Below are positions 13,301-24,448 of a DNA stretch of 64,000 bases, piece by piece. The stretch covers positions 558,001-622,000 of the forward strand of contig OZ237743.1 in NCBI GenBank assembly GCA_965178125.1, written 5' to 3'. The translations under genes and the position numbers were made by a program. Numbering within the stretch: position 1 is the first letter of the stretch; every line of letters starts with the position of its first letter. This DNA comes from Bilabrum cf. latius (lineage: Eukaryota; Bigyra: Bicosoecida; Bigyra; Bicosoecida). The notes below the pieces were generated by a model that did not search any database, was not told where the DNA came from, and saw only the letters and a program-made list of their open reading frames with translations.

Positions 13301-16300
13301 GGCGTGGGCTCTGTCGCAGATCTTCGTGGTGACGCAAGAGGGCATCGCGAGAGAGCGCGAGGGCGAAATCTACGCGAATTACTACGACATCTTCGTGCGG
13401 AATGCTTTCGGAAACTTCCGTGACGTGATGAAGGAGGTGTCCTACAGCCCCGCCATGGCTATCATGCTGACCTTCCTAGAGTCCAGGTCGCTGTACTACT
13501 CGTCCGAGGTGTCTCCGCGCAAGGAGCTGTATCCTGACGAGAACTACGCCAGGGAAATCATGCAACTCTTCACCACGGGACTCTGGCAGCTGCACCCGAA
13601 CGGGACTCAGAAACTCGATGGCAGGGGCCGCCCCATGGTGACTTACACCAACGACGACATTTTGGATTTCTCGAGGGCGTGGACGGGCTTCGATCAGCAG
13701 CTGCATCGGGAGAACATTGAGAACTGGGGCGGCGACAGGAGCCAGAACAACATCGACCCCATGTTCATTCGAGCCGACTGGAGGGACACCTTCCCGAAGC
13801 TGGGCCTGGGGCAGCGCTACATCGGTGATGGATATCCTGCCTGCTGGGACCTGCCCCCGCGCGCTTTCCTTCGAAAAGGGGCCAAGTACATCTACCTGGG
13901 ACAAGACGCCCTCGGAACACTGAACGGGGACCACGGTCACGTGCGCACCTACCCGATTCTGACGCTCGACTCTTCCAGCTCTAAGCTCTTCGAGGCGCTG
14001 TGCGGCGGACGGGGCGCGCAGGCCACTTGCAGCGCCATGCGCTCTGAGGTGGTCCTCGCAGCCGATTTGTCGTGCGACGGGGTGGAGTGTGACGTGCAAA
14101 CCGTGCGCACGGTGCAGGTGAACCGCGCGGGGAAGAACCCCGTGTTCTTTGAGTACGTGCGGGAGCCCTGTGTGGAGTTCGCCTTTGTGGAGGAGGGGAG
14201 GCAGAAGCCGCTCTCCGACCGCTTCCGCGAACGGAGTGTGTGCATCGATGAGCGGTTGCAGGCGGGTGTGGCGGCATGCAAGACGTCCCCAACCGACTGG
14301 AGGGGTGCTGTGTAGTGCTCGCACTACGGCAGCGAGCGATATGACTATGCCGAGGCGGAGAGGAGGTGCCGGGCAGATGGGTACGAGCTAGGCTGGTTCG
14401 ATGATCCGACGTGGCCCGCCTCCTGCGGCAGGTACACGCTCGGCAGGTCGTGGGGCAATGGCAACTGCTCGATCCAGGCCAAGGTCCACCCCGACGGGCG
14501 CGTGTCTGTCGTGCATGAGTTCGAAGGCCTCCCCTACATCAAGGGGGACCCGCGGTTGTGGAGGTCCAAAGACAAGTACGGCTTCCGCGTGGATTGGAGG
14601 TCAGCTTCGGCTTCCCCCTCGTCTTCGGCCTCGTCGGGAGCATCTTTGTTCCCCACTGTGGAGGAAGCAGTCAGTCGCGGCCTAGTAGACAATAGCACCT
14701 GCTGGATGCAAGGAGAGCTTCTCGTGTGCGAAGCACAAACCAGCACCGAGGCTGTCTTCCACGAGGTTCCAGCGAGTGCTGCCGATGTGATGGATCGGCT
14801 CCGAGTAGGCGCAGCTGATCCAGCGCTCTTCGACGCTGGCGCGTACGTTGCTTGCGACACTGCCGAGTGCTCGGCGTTGCAGGATGCTCACGGCGTGCGC
14901 ACGTACTTCCGCGCGGTTGTGAATGGCACTGCCGGGTTTGACGAGCGGACCGTGTTTGCGCTCACGTGGCACGGCAAGGCGCGATTCATGGTCAACGCGC
15001 AGAGCATGGTGCACGTGGCAGGGGGCGAGTACGCTTTCCGCAACCCGCCTCAGTTCATGTCCCACTGGGAGGTCGCTGCTCGCGATGCCCACCACGAGAC
15101 CGACGCGGTGCTGGGCCACTACATGGAACACCCCAACACCCCGCCCTTCGTGGCCGACTTTTTCATCAAGCGATTCACCACGTCCAACCCCAGCCCTGCG
15201 TACGTCAAGCGTGTGGCCACTGCCTTTGAGGAAGGCAAGTATGGCGAGTTTGGGACCAGTGTAATCGGCGACATGGCCGCCACCATCGCAGCCGTGCTGC
15301 TGGACCCAGAGGCAATGTCACCTTCCCTGGAACGAGAGCCGTCCCACGGTAAGCTGAGGGAGCCCATGGTCAAGCTCATGCACCTCCTGCGGGCGCTGGA
15401 GTACCGCCCGGAGGGTGGCAGGCAGCTGCGCATGCGATACTTTGACAACAGGCTGGGGCAGCAGCCGCACTCGGCACCCAGCATCTTCAACTTTTATCAG
15501 AGCGACTTCCGCCCCGGTGGTATGGTGCAGTCGTCCTCCTTGGTGGCCCCAGAGGCGCAGATCCTCAACACTCCGACGATCGTGAGCTGGCTCAACGGCA
15601 TGCTCTCGCTATTCGAGTACGGCCTCACAAGCTGTGAGCTCGGGTTCGGCGAAAGACCATTCTCGCACTCTCGCTGCGACGAGGTGCGCGATCGACGCGC
15701 CGGGTACGTTCCGGACGACTACTGGTCTGGGAACCTGACGTGGATGCCTGCGGGAGGGGACGAGCAGTCGGCTGCCGCCGCCGTGGAGGAGCTGGACCTT
15801 CTGTTGACGGGCGGTCGGCTGAGCGAATCCAGCAAGGGCATCATCCAGGAGGCCTTCCTGGCGCAGGCCAATGACACCTCCCGCACCTTGCGAGACGCCC
15901 GGAATGCTGCGGCTGAGCTGGTGGCGGCAGCGCCCGAGTTTCACTCCCTGAATGCCGGCCACGAGCCCCAGCCCGAACAGCTCGCCGTCGCGGCTGAAGA
16001 CGACAGCCCGCCTCCCGAGGAGTACAAGGCCATCGTGTACCTGTACCTCAGCGGCGGCCTGGACTCGCACAACCTGCTTGTTCCCCATTCCGAGTGCGAA
16101 GGCAAGGACCTCTACCAGGAGTACGTGGATGTTCGCGACGACGTCGCCCTTCCCCAGACGGAGCTTCTGGAGCTGGAGGTTCCTGCTGGCACGCAGCCCT
16201 GCCGCAAGTTTGGCGTGCACCATCGATTGCCGCTTGTCAAGGACCTGTACGACCAGGGCCAGGCGGCTTTCATTGCTAACGTGGGGCCCATGATCGAGCC

Positions 16301-17315
16301 GGTGACCCGAGAGCAGTGGAACGCCGGCACGGTCGAGCTTCCTCCGCAGCTCTTCTCGCACAACCTGCAGTCCCGGGCCACGCAGAACGTGCACGCGCAG
16401 AGCAACGAGGGCAGGGGCATCTTGAGCAGGGTGAAGGACGCGCTGCACTACTAGGGCGAGCTGGCCACCATGTACTCCATCTCAGGGAACAAGGTGGCCA
16501 TCGAGGGATCGCTGACGGGCGCTGCTGCCGACATTGTGGATCGACTGGGTGGTGCCACTCCTTTCGATGAGTACGGCAGGATCGAGCACCTGCATGAGTC
16601 GCTGGAGAGAATCGTGCGCAACGGCTCCACGTCGATCATGGCTGACACGTGGTCGAGGCAGATGCTCAACGCGATGGCGAGGTCCAGGAAGCTGGCCGCC
16701 TCGATCGACGTGCACGGCACGCTGAACCAGACCTTTGCGGCAACCAGCGGCGATTACAACTCTGCCCTCGCCCAGCAGCTGGAGCAGGCAGCTCGCATTG
16801 TTTCCGCGAGAAAGTACCTTCGGTCGTCCAGGGACATGTTCTTCGTCGACATCGGCGGCTTTGATTCCCACTCTGACGCGTTCGCCACTCTCGAGCTGAG
16901 GTTTCCCATGATCAACGCAGCTCTGGATTCATTCGTTCAGGAGATGAAGCTGCAAGGGGTATGGGAGAATGTGACGATCGTGCAGACGTCCGAATTCGCA
17001 CGCACCATCACGAGCAATGGTGCCGGCACAGACCACGCGTGGGGCGGGCACATGTTCATGGTTGGCGGGTCGCTGAACGGAGGCAGGATCCACGGCACGT
17101 GCCCGTCCCTGGCCCTGGATTCGGACCTGAACGTGGGTGGTGGTCGCGGGCGTTACATCCCCACCACGCCGTGGGAGGGTCTTTGGGACGGTCTAGCGAA
17201 GTGGTTTGGCGTAAAGGACGAGCACATGGACGGGGTGCTTCCGAACAGGAAGAACTTCCCGGCGGAACAGCTCATCCCACTGGATCAGCTGTTCAGGACC
17301 AGCTCCGAAGCATGA
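10353..17315 (+). CDS. Membrane-anchored DUF1800-DUF1501 fusion protein
   Basis: 2,320-residue protein joining two families usually encoded side by side in bacteria, DUF1800 and DUF1501. DUF1501 is a sulfatase/alkaline-phosphatase-like fold; the substrate is unknown. Start ATG 10353 is chosen because it gives a short polar N-terminus before one signal-anchor span at about residues 85-106. A Pro/Thr/Ser linker (about 270-303) follows. DUF1800 begins near 412 and includes LRQRVAWALSQ (about 979) and PDENYAREIMQLFTTGLW. A Cys-rich lectin-like insert follows (YAEAERRC, then SCGRY, near 14340-14470), then HYMEHPNTPPFVADFF. DUF1501 runs from about 1894 (LYLSGGLDSHN) to the end (SEFARTITS, DHAWGGHMF). 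TAG is read as sense at 10671, 10899, 11379, 11535, 12483, 13284, 14313 and 16452. The 13284 TAG immediately precedes LRQRVA, where I recall Gln as common in the family. The stop is TGA. Topology is probably type II, with the large C-terminal part outside or lumenal. Confidence 0.87.
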
Positions 17316-17494
17316 ATGAATGTTGATTGATAATTGGCTCGCGCTTTCTAGCTGCTTGCTTATACTAAAGTACAGCTTAACTGCACACTTTGTCACTTTG
17401 GCGGTGAACCAGCAGCACTCGTCACTTCGAACTTCAAATCCGCCTGATCGTCGAGGCAAACACAATCCTCCAGTCGTTAAACTGCGAAGCTGCG

Positions 17495-20400
17495 ATGCTT
17501 AATATAGTTAGTCAGTTTAGCAGAACGGGTCCTGATGGTACACCAGGTCCTGCTAAACAATCAGAGGCATATTTAAACAGGGTTTTCCGCTCGGAAACTC
17601 GCGCTCGCATCGCCGGATACCCTCAGATTCAAGATAGCGAACGGTCATCTGCAGCAGCTGGGCCGGTGCAAAATCAAAGAATATTGCTCCAGGCTAGGCA
17701 AGTGTTTGTGCGGTAGAAGTTGCCACCCCCGCCAGCAGAGCTTCCCCCGAGGCGAGCTGCATCACAACTACAAGTTGCTGCATCACCAGGGGTCGCTGAG
17801 GCCACTGCAGACGATGAACTGGTTTCTCTGCCAGACCACAATGAAACATTCAAGAACGCTAAGAAGCAGAAAGCTAGGAAGAACCGTGGGCGAGCTTCCC
17901 TTGTGATTACCTCCAGACGAAAGCGGCCGATACGAGCCAAGCCGGACACCCGCCTTGGCGTGCCTGCCATAAATGCAACGCCGTTGGTAGACATCGAAGC
18001 GCAACTGGATGCACTGGATAACATTGCAAAATCAGCCCAGGAGGCTGAAGCTCTCGAAGCTATGCACCGCCGAAACCGTGCTCGTGCTGGAGACTTGGCA
18101 AGGCGAGGCTGGTGCTCTGACGTGCTATCCTGTGGTATGTAGGGAAATTATGACAACTAGCAGTACAAAAAGGACTCTAAGTGCCCATCTGTATCGTATT
18201 GCTTGTTGTATTTCGCGGACTTGGGGTCCTGCATGATCCACTCGTAGCGCTCCGTAAGGGTGACTGGACAGCCCGATGCTGGAACCGATAAGGGCGCATG
18301 CAGATCGTGCAAGGAGCTCGCCGAATCGTGTGGTGCCTTGTTGCAAACAAGCTCAGGTACTGTGCCTACAAGCTGCAGCCGATACAGGCACAGCTGCTTG
18401 GCCCCTTCCGATTTCGCCCAGCTCGGAGTAGGTGCCGCCGGCAGCATCCGAATGCGGACAGCAACAGCCTGCTTCATTTTGCTCGTGTGGATAGCGTGCG
18501 CCCCTCTGCTCGCGTCATACTCATCGAGGTCCTCATGGCCACTCGTTAGTGAGCGATACGACTGGGCAGCGCTGCAACTCGGCACGGGGTCGCCTTCCCC
18601 GCTGGCCAAGCTCGACTACCCGTTGTTGGCGGGATTGAGCGCTGCCAACCTGGCGGCTGCAACAGAGTGGAGTGACGCAATTGCCCGCAGCACCACCAGC
18701 ATCAGCTCTAATGCTGACATGTAGTCATTTGTGCAAGCGTGTGAAAGCCAGTCCATGCCGAGCAGGGTGCACGCACAGGTACAGCAGGTCGCCGTGACAA
18801 AGGCAGCCTCGTACACCGTATCAATCAGCGGTGGGATCGTCCTCCTCCTGTTTGTCATCCTAGCCATCACGCTAAGAGCTACGTGCAACCGACGCAGCGA
18901 AATGGACAGGTCATTCAACGAAAGTGACTGTGCTGCGGTGTAGCCCGGCAGTCACGACCATAGGCTCTAGCGCCTGCGGGTGCATGGTACTTGCCTTGAC
19001 CCGACCACTCCCCTAGGCGCTGCATATGTCTCCAATCCAGATGATGACATCGTAGCCGCATCATGCAGCGCCCTTGCTACCACGAGCAGGCCCCATATTG
19101 AAGCGCAGGACTACGCTGTGCTCATCTCGGGGCTGTCACCTGGGGTCGGTGTTGGTGCTTTGCGGCGCAGGATTGCTCGTGCCACTGGCTGCGGCGTGCA
19201 CCAGCTCGTGCTCCTGCACCGAGAATCAACAACAGCCGCTGAATGCATCGAGAGGGTTGAGCTGGCGACTCGCGCTCGTATTCTTGCGGGCATGTCCGGG
19301 TTCAAGACGAGCCGACACCGGTTGCGCACAAGGCTGGCTCGACCTTTTGGCGCTGTACCAACGAATGGAGAACAGCAAATCGCTAAAGCCACCAGTGCAT
19401 TTCAAGGGCAACAGGGGTCTGAAACGAGCAAAATCGATGAGTCAAGCTCGGAGCGCAATGGATATACAGACCACCTCGCCGCCTCTGCGGAGGGTCTAGC
19501 GAGCCTGTGGCAAAGCGACGAAACACGTGTGGCCGAGGCGCATCGACGGCGAAGTGCAGTCATACAGGAGCTCAAGACATGCGAGTCAGAGCTTTCGCTC
19601 GCGGTGCAGCGGTATCCAGCGGGTCGGGGTGCCTTGCTGCGGCGAGCAACGGCAGGCTTAGTCAGCATGCACGGGGTTACCGCCGAGCCTCAGCAGAGAC
19701 CATCCAAATCTGCTGCGTTGCTGCAGGCATCCTCGGTTCAGCTGGGTCGCCCAACGCCTAAGGCGCAAAGTACGTCGTTGCTTACGAATGTGCCGAAGCC
19801 TGCATCCGCATCTAGGGCCGGTATCGGAGCCGACACAGTAGTCACCGAGAGGCAGACAGTTGCTTCACCCCCTGCAAATCTCGGCCAACTCGCAACCCAA
19901 GTTCCACTGCTGAACGCCGCAGACAACGGAGATGATGACGGGCAGTATCGCACGGGCTTGGCTGCATTTGGACAGCAGCTGTCGGAGATGGCGAGCCAGG
20001 CGACTGATTTCTTGGTGGAGCAGGAGGAGCTGGCAAGTTCCAGTGCCAGCAGCACCAGCAGTGAAGGCAGTGATCAGGAGCCGCAATCTGCGTCGCAAGG
20101 CAAACCGAGCCGTGTACGCGATAGAAATACAATGAAATCGTCCTCAATACTCTCTGGCGGCTACAGTTCCCACCGCAGCGTGGGACACTCCCTCGGTGGC
20201 CTCAGTGAACGGGATAGGGACGCAATCGCAGAGTCCTCCCGGTCGCTGGCATGGGAAGGTACCGTTTCTGCTCTCGGTCTTTCATCGCTGCTTGGTTGTG
20301 GTCCGCAAATAGCGCAGGCTGTAGTCTGCTTTGATAGCCCTATCGGTGTGTAGCGCGCAGTGGAGTTGGCAGATCTCGGCTTGTCATCGGTTCTGGTCGG

Positions 20401-23400
20401 GAGATCTTCCACCGTGTCTGGGCGGAATCCGTCAGTCATGCCGGCACCGGGTCCCCCACATTCCATTCTTTGGAAGCACGTAGATGGCGTCCACAGGTAC
20501 ACGTTCGTTCGAGGCTGCTTGCACGCGATGTGCTTGCCCCTCTGCCCAGGTAGCAATGCCAGGGTCACTGGCGAAGACAGACGCAGTGCCGAGAGAAGAA
20601 TGAACGCATCGATGGTCTCACTAGGGCTGGAGCGGGCCAAACAAGGGCACCAGACTGAAAAAATAGGCGTGGCCGCGTTTGCATCTGTAAACTCCGAAGA
20701 GAGTGACTGGGCAGGTGCGCCTGCCGTCACGCCGTTGTCGACGTGTGGAGCGGTTACAGGGCACGCAGAGCAGTGGGCGCACTCTTGTAGCCTTGGACTT
20801 CTAGTTCTTGCTGCATCTTTCATCGCATTGCAATCTTCAATACGTGCTTTTAGCCTGCCAGCAGATGCCCGACGCGCGTGGATTGCTGATGGATCAGGGC
20901 CAGGACTCCTCGGATGCGGTATTATGCCTGAGCAACATGCTACAGTCATACGAGTGCTTGCAACAGATCCTTTGTGGACAAACATACCTGCTTCAACAAA
21001 CTTGACGTGTCTAGCAGAAGAGCTTGTCGCAGATCGTGCACAGTCAACTGGCGCATTGCTGGGCACGCTAACACCTTGGGAAGTCGGTGGGTCGCGGCAA
21101 GACGCATGCGACTAGCTGACTACCATTAAAACCAAGCAAGATTAGTGGCCGTTCAAAGTGGCAGCAATTGTTCTTGTATTGCCGATCGTTGCGGACTGGC
21201 TCTCCGCATCGACGTTTGTTGGGCCTTGGAGGCAGCACCGTACGAGAGCAGTCGCTGCAGTGTCAGTGCATGCAATGGCTTTCGCTGGCGTGGGCTCGTT
21301 GCTCCTGGCCCACATTGACTTTGCAGGTGGTGCAGATGGGTTGACTACGGGTTTCTTGGATAACTGGGGTTCGGGCATCCTGCGGGATGCCACGGCGGTC
21401 GGGCTTCGCAGCTACCTTTCCTGCTTGACTGCCATGCTGCTTTGGGTGGCCGGACTCGATGCCCTGTGGTCAACCTTAACCATGATGTGGTAGATCATGC
21501 GCCACTCGAATTGTAGTGTTAATCTTGCTTCAGGGTGCATAGAGTAGTGCATGCAGTGCTCATGGGTGCGTGGGGCCGCGACGTACCCTGGAATAGCAGC
21601 AGTCAATGATACAGCGGCTGACGAATCCATTCGGGTAGAAACAGAGGAGAAGAGTAAAACAATCTCTGGTGTTTAGCGTTCAAAGCAGCTGAAGAGCATC
21701 CCATCTGCCACTCGACGCGAGACCAGAACCAAGCAAGCAGTGGCAGCGGAGGTACTATCCAACATGAAACCGACGAAGGCAGGCGTGAAGCGGCGCACAC
21801 CCGTGGCTGTCGCCTCTCCAGTGCTCCATCAGGATACGAAGCACCAGTCATACCGGAAAGCACGACGGACGAAGCTCGTGCTGCAGGCATGGCTTGATGA
21901 CAACGACCGGTTCGGCGGCAGGGTGAGCTCCGTGGCACCATCTTCAACTGTGTCGCGAAGAGACGGCCCTGCTTTTGCATCCATTCGAAACGAAGCTATG
22001 AAATTAGCACTAGAGGAAGGCAAGAGTCGTAATGTACCCGTTATGGTCCAATATGCAGGCCCTAGCAGCGAGTAGCATGTCGAGGGTGCCAGTGGGGTGT
22101 CCCGCTCGCAAGCCTCGACCAGTGGCGAGCTGGCGGTGCGCGGTGTAGCTGACCTGCACGGCTCCCTGCATCTGAGAAAGGAGTCCGACGCAAATGACCA
22201 CAATTTGTCTATGGTGTAGCTGGTCCGAGAGAGCCGGGAGCCTTCCTCAGGTGACTAGGTTGTTGCGCCGGCGCCCCCTGGCCAGCACGACAGCGACACA
22301 ACGAGCGGCGGCGATACACACCAAAGCAGTGCCACTCCTGATGGCGGGCCACTATCACCAAAACCAACGAAGCCTGGCCATGAAGAGGATGCCGCCGCTG
22401 CTTCTACTAGCGGCACATGCCCGCTGCCGGACCGTGGCACCGCAGCACTGTGTCGCCTCCGTGCAGCGGACGCGTGCCTGCCTCTGTGGTTCCACATGCT
22501 AGACGATGACATAGGTGGTGCAAGCCACGTGGAGCACGTGATCTATCCTCGATTGAGCAGAGCATTCTATAGCTAGGCAAGGCGAGCGACAGTGGTTGCG
22601 TTCTTGCTGTTTGCATCGGTGGCCCATGCAACGCTGCACCCGATGCTGTTGCTCATACCGACAGCTCACCTTCTATTCACCACAAGCGTCGATAGCGCTC
22701 GAATCCTGCACGAATCGCGAAAATGGAAACGCTGGAGCGACATGGTCTGGTGGCCAACGGCAGTGGCGGCGGGAAAGCTGGCTCGAGCTGTTGAAGCGCA
22801 GACCGGCCGGCTGGGACACCGTGACATGTACAAGATCTTCTTCGGTGAGCGGGATTAGAGGGACTAGGGCCCGAAGGCAACGCAAGGCAAGGCCCTTGCT
22901 GCTGCAGCCATGGCAGGAGTCGTCTCCAGCTCGGGCCCAGTCGGTATTTCCCTGCACGAGTAGCAATCGACCATCCCGAGCGCGGGTCTGCATCCTCGCG
23001 ATGAGTGTATCGTGCTTGCTTCAGAGGGGGCTCAATCTGTGCAGCGGGTGATTGAATACCGAGAATGTCTTGTTGATGATATCGTCGCGCGGTCTCCACC
23101 CGTGGCTGGTGGCAAGAAGGCGTTACGGACAGCAAGTGGAACAGCGACAGGCACTGGTACAGGCACTGGTACAGGCACTGGTACAGGCACTGGTACAGGC
23201 AGGTGGACGAGCAGTGCAGCAGAACAGGAAGCGATCGACCCACAAACGAACCGTCTCAAGGAAAACCAAACAGTGTAGGCTCGCAACTACGAGGAGAAAG
23301 GTCACACGGCCAAGGGCCAGCCGCCGCAGCCACACCAGCACCCAGACTCCTGGTCGCCGCACCTGCTCGACCTACAGGCTGTACCGGACCATGCAGCCGA

Positions 23401-24166
23401 TGCGCAGGCCGCCATGGATCTAGACGGAGAGGCATGCCTGATCAGCGGCGCGATCCTGGCAGGCGCGGCGTGCAATGCAGTCGCACTCGTCATCCACACG
23501 TCGCACGTGCACGCCATGCCATCGTCTGGTTTCATCACGGAGGGTCCAGGAGAGGAAGGGGACACGGCCGGAGGAAACCGGCAAGGTGCGACGAGTTCTA
23601 CGTACATGCACTGGCAAACGCTGTATCCGTGGCGATTTGCACAGCCCCACGTGCTGCTGTCGATGTTGCTCGGTTCCGCTGCCTGCATCGTGGCCCTGTG
23701 CACCGTGTTTTCATGGACGTGCTGCCCCGCAGGCCTCAGGTGCTGCTCGCAGAGGGCGCAAGAAGCGGAGCAATCAGCAAAATCGTCCAGCCACGGGGTA
23801 GCCAGCGGCCGCAGGGTATTTGGCAGCGTGGTATCTCGAATCAACGACCCTTCCAACGTCGCGAATGCCAGGGATCCGAGCCTGAGGCTTGGCGTGGCGG
23901 AGGCTCTAGGCATGGTGCGTGGAATCTCGTCCTACCTCCCGTAGGATAGCGCTACCCTGAGAGCCATGTATCCCATTCAATCAGAGGAATAGATTAAGCA
24001 GGTGTATCCTTCCCACTCGGCTGCAGCCACCATCTTCGAATTGCCCGACCGTGCCACCAAGCGTGAGTACGAGAAGCAAATGGGCAAGGTGCTGCGTGCG
24101 CTGGTGGATCCAGGGGCCTTCGCAAGGGATGATGACATTGAGTCCAGCTCAGATGGCAGTACATGA
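17495..24166 (+). CDS. Giant multipass membrane protein, TAG-rich
   Basis: 2,223 codons open from the first ATG (17495) after an in-frame TGA (17405) to TGA 24164-24166. There is no TAA or TGA inside but 23 TAG: 17714, 18140, 18158, 18245, 18722, 18941, 18968, 20351, 21113, 21143, 21491, 21545, 21674, 22073, 22217, 22256, 22574, 22856, 22865, 22961, 23276, 23942 and 23990. Hydrophobic spans occur near 18460, 18830, 20790, 21160, 21250, 21430, 22590-22680, 23430 and 23660, separated by long polar, low-complexity loops. After the first two spans comes a soluble stretch (YAVLISGLSPG, near 19110) that faintly resembles the RRM-like cytosolic domain of OSCA/TMEM63 channels, followed by about seven more spans. 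That layout would fit, but the match is weak and I call the protein unknown. In-frame introns cannot be excluded. Confidence 0.72.
23150..23197 (+). repeat. 12-bp minisatellite, four copies
   Basis: Four perfect tandem copies of GGCACTGGTACA inside the multipass membrane protein gene, encoding alternating Gly and Thr. The 12-bp unit keeps the frame, so copy-number change would only lengthen a loop. Confidence 0.9.
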
Positions 24167-24448
24167 CGCATGCAGCATATACTAGGAAGTATTGGTGCCT
24201 GTGCGGCTCAGTGCAAATTGATGCAGCCTATTGCCATGTTTGTTGGTCACCACCTGGTAGCTGTGTCCAACAGACTAGACCAATTATATTTCCACTATAT
24301 GTAAGTTCACCCGCACAGACTTCGTACAGCACATTAAAGTGCAAATTGCCATCGTCACTGTTTGCGACCACGCCCTGCGACCTTCGGCGGTCGCAGCCTC
24401 TGGTGCCGTTTTGATCACAAACAAGCTACTTCCAGCAACGTAGCCATC

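Noticed and set aside
23150-23197. CRISPR-like array
   Set aside because: Direct tandem repeat with no spacers, inside a coding frame of a eukaryote.
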